NCBI GenBank assembly: GCA_900175165.2
Contig: FWWN02000184.1
Span: 1-64,000, forward strand
DNA from: Rhizomucor pusillus
Lineage: Eukaryota; Mucoromycota; Mucoromycetes; Mucorales; Lichtheimiaceae
Length of the DNA: 64,000 nt
Direction: 5' to 3'
In this document: piece by piece, positions 37,308 to 47,856 of the stretch
Layout: every line of letters begins with the position of its first letter
How positions within the stretch are numbered: the stretch's first letter is position 1
Notes under the pieces: model-generated
Database searches by the model: none
Told to the model about the DNA's origin: nothing
Seen by the model: only the letters and a program-made list of their open reading frames with translations
Translations under genes and position numbers: made by a program

Positions 37308-37337
37308 GCATATTATCCAATTGCATATTATCCAATT
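37308..37337. repeat. Two tandem copies of a 15-bp unit
   Basis: The unit GCATATTATCCAATT occurs twice, head to tail, in the region between the kinase and the GTPase. Each copy contains CCAAT, the motif bound by the Hap2/3/5 complex, whose Hap2 subunit is encoded at 58.5 kb. A regulatory role is only a suggestion. Confidence 0.8.
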
Positions 37338-38017
37338 GCATGCATCGGATGAAAAGGATTGCGAAATGTTCTAGGGGGGATTGCAGATATCCTGTTTCGC
37401 TTAATAGATTGGTATATATTCTTGGTGACGACGATGTGCAATTAACTACAACTACACTTCGTTTTTCCAAAAAAGGGATTATCTAAATTTCAGCTATGCA
37501 CCTTTGTCTCAGCTGTATCTAATTCTATCATTCGAAATGGCATATATACACTGCATTGTCATTGGACAAGGAGAAGCTAGCCTTTTGTAACGTATCGAGT
37601 GAAACCGAAGGAATCGTGATGATAGCAATGTGCTCATTGTCTGTACAAGATCATCATCTTGAATACATAGAACTAAATGCGTCCTATTTTGCGATAGCAG
37701 CAGCACTTTGTATGTTTACACCAAGAATTGCTATGTATTCCATCTTTAAATAATATAAGTACGCCGTTCGCTACAGTGATTACACTGGGCGTCTTAGAGG
37801 ACGGGTTATTACAATGAATTAGTCCTCCTGTTTGATAAGCATGCCGCATAGACATATGCATTTCGGCTTCTGACTGTCGAGAACAAACACCTGCGCGATC
37901 ACGCCGGTCGAAGCTCCGGGGGGAACTCGTGACCTTTCCATATAGAGATTCCAGCATAACAGCGGGAAGAGTGTTGAGCAATGTTGTTGCACGTTTCTTG
38001 TATTTCGACTGTTGTGG

Positions 38018-39363
38018 ATGGGCCAGGCTACATCAACGTCGATCCCACGAAAATCCAACGTGTTTTACAATTATGACGATTTCTCCAACAGGTTCACAAA
38101 GGTGACCTTATCTACCTTGGCTGTTCCTATGGTGGTCATCGCTTTCCCGCTGCTGAATGCTTATACTTTCACGGAAGAAGAGCTGACCGGTGTAAAAGTG
38201 ATGGATGGAATGATTGGAGGACTCCTGGGCATAATCGGATGTGGGTTTTCTTTTGTTTTTCTTTTGTGTTTATACATGTTATATACGGGGATGATATTAC
38301 TAACTTTTAAAACATCAGGGCCACTTGCACCGTTCCTAGCTTGCTGGGGTATGTTTGAGGTAATCTTCAAGGACGGGCCGCCAGAACCGTTGCCGATACC
38401 GCCCGAGCTCAAGAAGAAGGCCAAGCGAGAGATCGGATTGAATTGCGAGGATTTTTACAACGTCGCTGTTGTTGGTGTGTCAGGAACCGGTAAAGTAGGT
38501 TGTTGCGCTGCTAGACCGATGAGGAGAAGGAGATGGTGGATGTGGTGTATATTTTGCATGTGAGCTCAAACGCACCGTGCAACATTTCCTTAGAGTTCGA
38601 TGATCAATGGGATCATGGGATATCACGACAAAGACGCACGGGCCGCGGTCACGGGAGAAGTCGAAGCGACAACCAAGCCGAAAGGATACCAGCATCCAGA
38701 TCTCCGGACAATGATTGTGTGGGATATGCCAGGTGCAGGGACCATGAATCATCCGGCAGAAACTTATTTTGATGATAACTTTTTATACGCATTCGATACC
38801 CTCGTTATTGTTACTGCGGAGCGGCTGCAAGAGATCGATATTAACCTAGCCAAAAGAGCAAATGAACATCGGATACCGGTACTTTTCGTCCGCAACAAGG
38901 CTGACCAGGTACGTCGTGGAGTGCGTTCGCATCAACATCCTGTTACTCATCTGTTGAAGGCTGTGGATGCAAAGATGAGACGGTATACTGGAAAAAGCCA
39001 AGATCAGACGTATATATGGTCCTTGGCTGTTGGGGAGCTCGTTAACGAGGTACGTATGCCATCGATGCATAAGAGACCTTGGATACGTCATATATAACTG
39101 CTAATATTTTCTTGATGTAGGTTAAACAATCCATTTACAAGCAGCTCAAGGCTAATCACCTCAGTACAAAACGTCTTTTCATTGTATCCGCTTGGAACTT
39201 GCAAGAATTTGTATCTGTATTAAGCAATCAGGAAATGGAGCAGAGTTTACGTCTGATAGATGAGCAGCGCTTTCTAAGAAGACTCATTGAAGGAGTGCTA
39301 GTAAAACGTAAATATCGTGAAAAGCTAAAGAAAAAGAGTCAAAAGCAAAAGCTTGAAACATAG
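38018..39363 (+). CDS. IRG-family (immunity-related, IIGP-type) GTPase, membrane-anchored
   Basis: IRG proteins are dynamin-like GTPases; in mammals interferon induces them to attack pathogen vacuoles. Five exons, 38018-38240, 38319-38494, 38594-38908, 38960-39049 and 39121-39363, give 348 residues. G1 is GVSGTGKS (127-134), G3 WDMPGAGT (176-183) and G4 RNKAD (233-237). Between them, ETYFDDNFLYAFDTLVIV and RLQEIDINLAKRA align with the IRG pattern. The lysine and serine of G1 are present (GKS type). The start MGQATST is a classic N-myristoylation signal. Two hydrophobic stretches follow (about 30-50 and 65-85), so the protein should sit on a membrane. It is shorter than the mouse enzymes (about 410), with a basic C-terminus (KRKYREKLKKKSQKQK). 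Physiological role unknown. Confidence 0.88.
38241..38318 (+). other. Stop-free 78-nt intron of the IRG gene
   Basis: GT donor, a perfect TACTAAC branch site near 38299 and an AG acceptor mark this as an intron. Its length is a multiple of three and it has no in-frame stop. If retained it would encode about 26 mostly hydrophobic residues (FVFLLCLYMLYTGMILL). Confidence 0.8.
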
Positions 39364-39544
39364 TCTTCTTCTCCTTAATCAATATTCATTATTCTCCCCC
39401 ATTGTCCTTATGTATCTATTTCATAATATACCGTTCGTTCAACTGCAGCAATGAATTCTCACAGACAATTGCAGGTGAAGAAACAGTAGTCTTTGTACTT
39501 TAGGGATGGGGATAGAAGGTGACAGCAACTACGATGTTGGTTTA

Positions 39545-41753
39545 TCAATCTTTAATGCCGTGAAAACCAAGCTTCTTGAGTCGAACGAGGGTGCCCGGTT
39601 TGAGCTTTTCAGCATGCGACGCAATAACGCTTAAATCTCGATCGTCTTCTGTCTGCAAGGCATCCTTCACCTTCAAAATATTCTCACTTTATATGTTCTT
39701 GTTAGCAGGTGACTGAAATACCAGTCGGTGTATATAGAGACATACCAATCTATATTGTCCAGAAACTGTATTAAGGCGAACGATCGCCGTACAAGGAATC
39801 TTCGCCACTGGCGTACATATGCTTCTCTTAACCGCGAGGGAAGTCTTCTGGTTTCATCTAACAGTTTCTGAACTAGAGGAGCAACGCAGTCGGCTTTCTG
39901 GAGAACCGGTTTCCTATCCAGAAGTGACAACTGAGCTTTCAAGAGCAGCAGCAATTCCTCAGTTCCTTCCTTGGATCTTACTTCCACTCGGTAGATCGCG
40001 CAGCCGGTGCCGACGATAGTTCTGAAGGCCGAAGATGACTATTAAATTCATCTTCTAGCCGAGCAGAGTACCATTCTCGGTACTCTTTCTGTAACTGCTG
40101 ATAGGCTGGATTGAGGGGCGTTCGCTTCACTGTCAAATGTCGCATATCTACGATGGTTGTTGGTAAAGTTGACTCGAGCACTGCAGTCTCCCACTTTTTG
40201 GTATCGAGGTCCTGGATGAATAGACCTTGAAGGTACAAATCTGGCATGTATTTTGTGTTTTTCCGTGCGTGGCTCGATAAGCTATGTTCTTTGGATGACA
40301 AGAATAAGCCCAATGCATTGATCATCTATTTCCCGTTCATAAAATCGGTTAGGTAAAGATTATACAAGGTGCAAAGCTAGGTTACGCTTTACCATATTCA
40401 TCGCCGTCAAATTGCTGCCAAGGACTACGGTACAGCACTGAGTCTGCAAATGTGAAGTCACTACTCTAAAGTGCATCGTAGTTAGCAGTGAATCGCAGTT
40501 TCCATTTGCTTTGTGCTAACTGTACCTTGCAAAAAAGGGTGAATCAAAAAGCTGCCGAGATTCTTGATCAAAAATTGTACATGTGCTCTGGAGAGTTCAA
40601 CTTAGATAACCATTTACCCTTTTTTCCAAAGTTATGCATGATAATTACTTTTGTATATTCTAACGGTAAAGAAACGGAGTCAAGCTTCATTATAGATCTA
40701 ATAAACGGTGCAATGTGGCAATCTCCAAAATATTGCAAAGCATTTTGCCAGCACTGGGACGCTGTTAATCACTCAAAACATGCAACGGGAGCTTGGTGTT
40801 AAGTACGTACCACCGAGTGTCGTCTGGACCAGCTACGCAAGCGTACCAACTTTTCAACAAGCTCCCTTGGAACACGATCTCGGAGCACCTGCAGATACGG
40901 CGAGAAATTCCTCAAATATCGATCCGGGAGGACAAACACCAGGGCTGACAACAGCGCTCGATCGTTGTACAGGAACGCTAGGCATACAATAGCCTGACGA
41001 TGAAGTACCACCCATTTCACCTCAGTGTTCTTGATACTTCGGTCCATCTCGCCATTCAATATCTGCTGAGCTATCAATCGTTGCATATACTTTTCGTTCA
41101 AGGCATCATCTTTGGATGTCCAGACCTTTTCCACCTTGGGTCCCTCAACATTGGACCACTGCAGCAGCGAAACACCTGAGAAAAAGCAAGACTCAAATAG
41201 TTTATCCAACGTTTCTGGTTCTTCACTGTCGGATTTGCTGGCACTTGGGTTATTTGGTGATTCTATACTTTATCCAATTAATCTCACTTGCAAATCTTTG
41301 TAACCTATTTTCCTTCTTACCGTTGGCAGCATCTTGCAATGCCGCGATGGCTTCAGAGGATATCCTGTCTACAGGCGGTGGTAACTGCTCAAACATGATA
41401 GTTTCTGTGGTGGTCGAAGGTGTCACAACACCGGCGGAACTCAAGGGCGAGCCTAGGGGTGAAGTCGAGGACGGCTGGAAGACGGGCGACTTCATAAAGT
41501 GATGGTGCTGGTGCCTAGCTGGCTTACCGCCACTGCTGCGGCCTGCCTCTTCGTGCGGCTGCGAGTTGCCACCGTTGCTTTCCGTCTTCTTGTCGCGCTC
41601 GCCGGTGTCTAAACTAGATCTCGCTCCTCCTCCCTCATTGGGTCTTCCCACCACAGCTGTGGTTGTTATTTCTACCGGCTGCACCGCTGTTGTTGTTATC
41701 GTGGTAGTCGACTTTGTTACATGCGATCGGGGTGAGTCTGTGGGTCGCTTCAT
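39545..41753 (-). CDS. C9orf72 homologue (DENN-type guanine exchange/GAP-complex protein)
   Basis: C9orf72 is a DENN protein that works with SMCR8 and WDR41 as a GAP for small GTPases in lysosome and autophagy control. Eight exons, 41753-41321, 41262-40811, 40753-40649, 40587-40526, 40465-40393, 40325-39982, 39913-39746 and 39686-39545, give 592 residues in phase throughout. Aligning blocks: LLQWSNVEGPKVEKVW (human FAYWDNILGPRVRHIW), QILNGEM, APFIRSIMKL, SHLQTQCCTVVLGS (SHLQTCGCSVVVGS), INALGLFL, DLYLQGLF, SFALIQFLDNID and HAEKLKPG (LAEKIKPG). The first 145 residues are a low-complexity Ser/Thr/Pro extension. An ATG at 41807 would add 18 residues. The start lies 125 bp after the oligoribonuclease stop. 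Confidence 0.9.
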
Positions 41754-41878
41754 TGGAAGTGGGCAGAACTCGCGGAAACTGGTGAAACTGTTGCTGCACG
41801 TGAGCATACAGAACGACTGGCAAGATGACCGCGGCACAGGCGCATAAAAGTCGGATCTTGTTAGGTACGCAAACTTTA

Positions 41879-42741
41879 TTACTGCTGATGAGAGATGAAT
41901 ACATGATGACGATAGTATTTCAGTTCAGCAATACTTTCTTTAATGTCATCCAATGCACGGTGACAGTTCTTTTTGACGACACACTTTGCGATATCGGGAT
42001 ACCATCGTCGAGTCAGTTCTTTCACCGTGCTCACATCTAAGTCATATCAGAGTCACCAAACTAGTCCATGGTTTATTAATACTGAGTAACCCACTTACCG
42101 ACGATGCGGTAGTGAAGGTAATCCACGAGTTCCGGCATCTCTTTTTCAAGAAAACGTTTATCAGCATGCACCGAGTTTCCAGCGAGAGGAGCTTCGCCCT
42201 TTTCAATGTGAGCTTTTAGGAACTCCAGTATCTGTTTCTTTGCATCTTCTGTGGAGACTTTGGAATCAAGAACAGCCTGTGTCAGCCCGGACTAGAAAGG
42301 ACATGGTTTTAAATTCATCGTGAACGCTAGTTGATGTAGAAGATCGATAACTCACAGCACCGTGGTGCTCTTTGCACCAGTCTACTCTCGATATATCAAC
42401 ATCAAGCATTCACTCATTTGTAGTCCTTTCTTTCTCCTTCGTTTTACCGTTCATATTATCCATGACTTCCTTTGGTTGATGAATAACCAACTCTGGACCC
42501 TTTTTTCAATTCTCCCACAGTCAGAGCTTTATTTTGCCTTGCCTTAAGTCCCAATAGTCATTCACCTCTGCGACTATGTTGAGATCGCCGTCAGTGATCA
42601 AGACAGCAATCTCGATCAAGTGATCCTTGCTAATATCGAGACCTGTCATCTTGATCCTTGTCAAACCCAGTGCATCAGTTGTGCATAGCAGAGACTTTTA
42701 CTTACCTCGCAGTCGATCCAGACTAGTGGGTTCTTGATCAT
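41879..42741 (-). CDS. Oligoribonuclease (REXO2/Orn, DEDDh exonuclease)
   Basis: This 3'-5' exoribonuclease clears very short RNAs (nanoRNA), often in mitochondria. The ATG at 42741 opens [12 protein letters not shown], and the next exon gives [24 protein letters not shown]; together they supply the first two acidic metal ligands (D-x-E). Further exons carry [36 protein letters not shown] (third acid), [18 protein letters not shown] and [18 protein letters not shown] (His and final Asp). The DEDDh set is complete. The product is about 190 residues with no presequence in this model, so it may be the cytosolic form or have an unseen upstream start. It is tandem with the C9orf72 homologue. Confidence 0.93.
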
Positions 42742-42871
42742 TTTACGGTCAAGTCGAAGGGAGGGGAAGGCGAACTCGAATTAAATGTTAGAGACGCGCG
42801 CGGGTCGTTCCTGTAAAACGCAGCAGAAATTTTGACAGCAGGTTCCTCGATCACACTGCTGTCCACTCCCA

Positions 42872-44843
42872 ATGTCCACTACTTTCACGGACGACCCACC
42901 TGAACATGACGAAAATCCAATACCCAAGAGTGATTCAGATAATGAGTTTGAAGACTTCAGACCGCCACCAAATGTCGGCTTAAAACGAAGGAGGACGGAA
43001 GAAGAAGAAGAGGAGGAGCGCGCTACAGAATGCCCAATATGCTTGTGTGTCTGCGCGAGCAGTGGACCGCATAGGATCGTATCTCTAAAGTGTGGACACT
43101 TGTTGGGAGAAAGGCATGCAAAAAAGTCCTTTAAAATGTAAACGTTCAGCGCTGCTAACAGAGAAACGAATCGATTTACACAGCTGCCTTTTGCAATGGT
43201 TTAAAGAGAAAAAATCCAAAACCGTAACCTGCCCAAAGTGCAAGTAAGCACGATGTATTATCCTCTCAAAGTTGGCTGAACATTTAAACAATTGAATTTT
43301 AGCGATACGGTGCGAAAGCAGGATATCCGTCCTCTATATACTTCACATGTGATCGCTCAAGACACCTCGCTGATAGAAGATCTGAAGCGACAAATAGAGG
43401 ATCTGAAAAGCGAAAACCTTAAATTACTTAAAGACTATAAAAGCACTGAAATGGCGTTAAACATGAGTAAACGGTTTTTGCAAGAAGTGTCGGAAGAAAA
43501 TAAGCAGCTAGTGAACCAGTAAGTCCTGACATCCCAGCTTTTTGTAAATCAGTATTTAATGACGATTGTAATCCATAGGCTGAAAGCGGCTGGTTTGTAC
43601 AAGACGCTCGATTCTGAAGCTGCTGAGAAAAAAGAATTCAAGGAGGCGTTCACTTTGAGGTTGCCCAATGGGGTAAATATCTTGAAGTTTGCAAAGGATT
43701 ATCGCAACTGACTTGATTTGTAGCTGAAAGGCCGGAACATTGCTGTTAACGAGCGCGAAGAGATGTTGCTGCTTTCGGCAGGAAGTGCATCGCATGGACA
43801 TGGTTTGCAACGGCTAAGTCTGCGCGACTTTGAGACATCAGACTTTTTCAAGATCCACGAGCATCAAATCCGCGATGTTAAGGTTTCAATGCATAACAGT
43901 GAGCTTGTGCTGTCGACAAGCTTCGACAAAACGCTTTGTCTTAGCTCCATTACAGATAAATACATTTTCCAAACGTGAGTAAATATTTTGTAACCTCCCA
44001 GCGAGATCACTTGTACTGAGTAAATGTATTATAGATATATTCTGGAACGACCAGGCTGGTCCTGTTCGTTTGATCCGCGTAATCCGAGTCTCCTACATTG
44101 CGGTCAGGCTAACAATACCATATGCATTTTCGACATTCGAAATACCAACACTCATGTGCAATGCTTGCAAGCAAAAGATACCCGGTTTCCTATACATTCT
44201 ATGCAGATATTTTACACAGCATCAGGCCAGAAGGAGATTTTATACTCGACGCCCGTCGGGTCCTATGTCTGGAAACTCATGGACGGTCAGGAGCCAGAAC
44301 TGAGGCCCCTGCCGCAGCTGGAAAATGGTAAGGCAGTTAATATTTGAGAAGACGTTTTTTGCTCAAGTACTGACGACTGCCTAGGTTTTAAACCATATTC
44401 ATTAATGTACGATGAACAGTCAAACTCGTTGCTGATATCATCGAGAAGATCGGAAATTGGGACATATCCTGCATCCACCAAACATAGTATCTATCACATA
44501 AATGAGCTTGATTACGATAGACCTTGCTGGTCTTTCGAGAACTGCAATCCACAAATACCGCTCGCGAGAACACATCTCTACCGTGACGATGATGACATCG
44601 TCGTATGCTTTTCTGACGACAAGGACAAAAAGGTTACTGTACACTGCTCCAATCCCGGAAATCGGTGAGACTGACTATAAAGTGTTTGAAAATAATTAGA
44701 TAAACCTCAGGAACGCCAATGGAAACATCCAATCCATAGATGTCGAAGATTCAATTCTAGATATCAAAACCGCAAGAATTGGAAGCATTACCTATCTAGC
44801 GGGACTCAGCGAGTCACGATTTTACCTTTATCAACACAAGTAA
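42872..44843 (+). CDS. RFWD3-like E3 ubiquitin ligase (RING, coiled coil, WD40)
   Basis: RFWD3 ubiquitylates RPA and RAD51 at stalled forks and crosslinks. The gene begins MSTTFTDDPPEHDEN, has an acidic stretch (EEEEEEER), then the RING: CPICLC, RIVSLKCGHLLG and, after a 46-nt intron (43138-43183), CLLQWFKEKK and CPKC. The DTVRKQDIRPLY link and a coiled coil (LIEDLKRQIEDLKSEN) match the family, as do the WD40 repeats (SASHGHGLQRLSLRDF, HQIRDVKVSMHNS, GWSCSFDPRNPSLLHCG, FLYLYQHK-like C-end). Eight or so exons in all. In the RING, the position of the cysteine after CGHLxG is a histidine in this reading, or the spacing is longer than usual. Start and stop are clear. Confidence 0.87.
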
Positions 44844-45885
44844 TGCTTTGCATGACCTGCCAACGGCATTGCTATTTTTAAACTTGCACGGAGAGGCTGT
44901 CCTTGAAAATGTTTAAGCTATGCCGGACCATTTGGTTAAGAAATGGATCTCAGTCATATGATCCAGTAATTTAGAGTGACAGACTACAGGTAACCCCGAA
45001 CGGTTGCAACTGCAGCGGCGTGCTCCCTCTCTCAGCATCGCCGATTCAACGCATAGTAACGGATATGAACCCGCGGATTCGTCCATATTTGCTGGTTTTT
45101 CTCTGCGTCTTTATTCCATATCTATAATTAGATTTCATACCTTGAAGGATCCAGTGGACTTGCTGCTTTGTTTTCTGCTTGTTTCTAGAGGTTACTGATT
45201 TTTTACATACATCTAATGTTACTGCCTTGACTTACATTGAATATAAATAAATATATATATATATATATGTGTGTGTCCAGAGCATTCGAACATTGCTCGT
45301 CGTTTGCAGGAATGAGATAAATTTAGGAAAGCCTTGAGCCACGTTTGCTCGTGCAAGATAAAAAAAAGAAGCCAATGTAATTGGCTCGGTGTGTGGCGAG
45401 TGTCAAATCCGTCCTACATAGACAAAATGACGCGATTATTGCACTGGGCCCAAATTCTTCTTTTCCAACACATTCGTCGACAGATCGACGCTTTAGGCTC
45501 GACTAGAGTGGCGCGAATTATATTGTGGCTCGCACTTCCCTCCACGTCGCCGCTACAAAGCTGTGCTCTTCAAACTGTAATTTTTTTTGTGTCCTTGCAC
45601 CACACGCTCCCCGAGGGTGAGAGGCACATTGCCCGTTTCAGTCCAGCCGCTGCTGTTACCATTAATACTTTTTTTCTTCTTCCCTACTTTTTTGGGCCTT
45701 CTTTCCTTGTTCGTTTTTCCTTTACCCCCTCCTTCTTCCTGCCTCTACGAGCGTACTGTCTTTCGCCCTGGCAACCTTGCCATGTATCTTTGGACGCGCA
45801 CCGACATTACTGCTCATCAACAAAAGGAAACACAAAACTGATCTGATCGCCACCGATTCTGATCGCGCAGAATATATATACTATC
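44844..45885. other. Intergenic region, RFWD3-like to SH3 membrane protein
   Basis: One kilobase without a supported exon. It includes an (AT)n(GT)n microsatellite at about 45250-45276 and, from 45590, a C/T-rich leader in front of the next gene. The plus-strand frames 45334-45846 and 45587-45841 are leader artefacts. Confidence 0.55.
45250..45276. repeat. AT/GT compound microsatellite
   Basis: About ten AT units followed directly by GTGTGTG, in the intergenic region downstream of the RFWD3-like gene. Confidence 0.85.
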
Positions 45886-47683
45886 ATGCCCCGGTATATC
45901 TCCACGACCGTTGCAGCAGCGCTTGCTAGCTTGTCACTATATTTGACAGAAACTCGAGCGCAAGACTCGCCTGGCTGTCTCCAGCTCGAGTCGTCTTCAG
46001 CCTGCCGCGCGTTCAGTGGTTACTACATTGGCATATCACAGCTGGCGCAAACATACAGCTTCCTAGCAAACGTAACAGACGTTCAATCGTTTGATGCCAG
46101 CATGTACAACCACGTCCAGTCTTCTTCCCCTGATTATCTTACAAAATTCGGATGCCCATCAAATAATGATACCCAAACGAAGCTGCCTTATGCGCGGTAT
46201 TCCCTGACGCGCTTGTGCGCCTTCCTAGTGCAGGATGCTACCAGCTCGTTGCCATGCAACGCCGCAAACAACATCGCTCCAGAACCGCTCTGCCAGTCAA
46301 CTTGTTTGGAGTGGGCCTACAGTGCAAGCAACATCACATCCGGCAACTCTGACCTCTGCCCTAATCAAAACTCGCTCAATCATTATTTATCCACACTGCT
46401 CAATCAATGCCAGAGCTGGGCTGGATTGAGTGGTACTGGATCAACTTGCATATTAGGTTCCGACAATGAGCCAGATAACTGCGGTGAGAGACAGTTGCAT
46501 ATCCTATATTTTACTCAAGTTTGCTCATACGTTATCTTGTATAGGCTTTCAAGATGATACTGATAGTGCATGTGCCTACTGCAACTTGAACAGCTCCGAC
46601 GCGTGCTGTCAGACACTAAAATCTAATTCACTATCCGGCGGTGCTGTTGCGGGGATTGTCATTGGATCCTTGACAGGAGCTGCTTTAATTGCATTCTTGT
46701 TCTACATTTTCTATCGGCGCAGAAAGAATGATCAGAAGCTAAGATTTCTACCTGTGCCATACAGCCGAACATCTGCAGATAATGCCAGCTACAAGCACCC
46801 GCCATTGATAGTCCGGACACATGACGGTCGTCACAACAAGTCGTCTGAGACCAAAGAGAGTTTGATAGGTAACAACTACCACGGCGATGCGGCAGCGTCG
46901 CCGCAGCAATCGCCGCTGGTTGACTCATTTAACGACGACGTACGGCAAAGCCTGGTGGGCCCTAACTTCGAAGGTCGCGGAGCCGAAGAGAAGATACAGT
47001 TACCAACGACATCGCAGCAGCAGCAAGCTGAACCTCCAGAGCCACCGATGCATATGGTTGAAATGTTCTGCGAAGCAATACATTCGTACACGCCGCAAGT
47101 AGACGATGAACTGGCGCTGGAAAGAGGCGATATCGTATACCTGATATTCCAGCTGGATGACGGATGGGGTTACGGACACAATCTTCTGACATCCAAGACT
47201 GGTGTATTCCCTTTGATCTTTGTGATGGAGGCACGACAAGAATTGCTGGAACAATATTTCCTGCCACCCAACACAGATAACAATCAACAAGAATATCAGC
47301 AACCACAAGAGTTCCAAGAAAAAACGCTTGTAGAGGATCCGGCAATGTCGTACGATGCAGTAGCTTCCCGGCAACAGGCGCCAACTAGTGCTGCCGCAAG
47401 CGAGCGGAGTAATGCAAGTAGCCAGCGGATACTGCAAGAATGCATGCAACGTGTCCGAGACGACGTGCGGCGGTCAATCAGCCTCACGTCAATGCGGCGG
47501 ATCAGCCGGATACAACGATCGTCTCCTCCAGTGTGGGTCCAACACCATTCTACAGTCCCTAAACGTGCTGCAAGTATACTACACTCTCCAGATAATGATC
47601 CATCTATATCCACTCAACATAACATAAGCCCTACTATTCATGACAACAATGCAGAGTCGTATGAAATGCGGCGTGCGGAATAA
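45886..47683 (+). CDS. Type I membrane protein with cysteine-rich ectodomain and cytosolic SH3 domain
   Basis: Two exons, 45886-46483 and 46545-47683, give 578 residues. The ATG at 45886 opens a signal peptide (MPRYISTTVAAALASLSLYL, cleavage near Ala-Gln at 25). The ectodomain (about 26-225) has at least twelve cysteines and many NxS/T sites. One membrane helix follows (AVAGIVIGSLTGAALIAFLF) with a basic stop-transfer YRRRK. The cytosolic part holds an SH3 domain near 370-425: EAIHSYTPQVDDELALERGD, IVYLIFQLDDGWGYG, GVFPLIFV. The tail is Gln/Ser-rich. The layout resembles fungal membrane SH3 sensors such as Fus1 or Sho1 only in plan. A surface sensor or scaffold at the cell cortex is likely; the ligand is unknown. 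Confidence 0.85.
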
Positions 47684-47856
47684 ATTATGCAAAAAAAGGA
47701 CTCTACATTTAGACCTTGTTTATCGTAAATTGTAACATGCCAAGGATATCGATGCAAATGCAATGATGATCTGATTGTCTAAACTTCACATGGCTGCGGT
47801 TGTATAGTTGTTGAGGTTTTAATGTATATACAGTGGCAAGGAAGAATATGTTTGAT

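Larger units (their letters stand above)
36804..38017. other. Intergenic region between HRI-like kinase and IRG GTPase
   Basis: A divergent 1.2 kb intergenic stretch, probably holding both promoters. It contains a GT microsatellite (36913-36933) and a 15-bp tandem duplication (37308-37337). No coding exon is supported; the short open frames show no resemblance to known families. Confidence 0.55.

Noticed and set aside
38018..39363. Septin or GIMAP/AIG1 identity for the GTPase
   Set aside because: The block between G3 and G4 (ETYFDDNFLY, EIDINLAKRA) and the myristoylated start match IRG proteins; the septin unique element and the conserved AIG1 box are absent.
45334..45846. Plus-strand frames in the C/T-rich leader before the SH3 protein
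   Set aside because: Low-complexity Phe/Ser/Pro translation from pyrimidine tracts; no homology.
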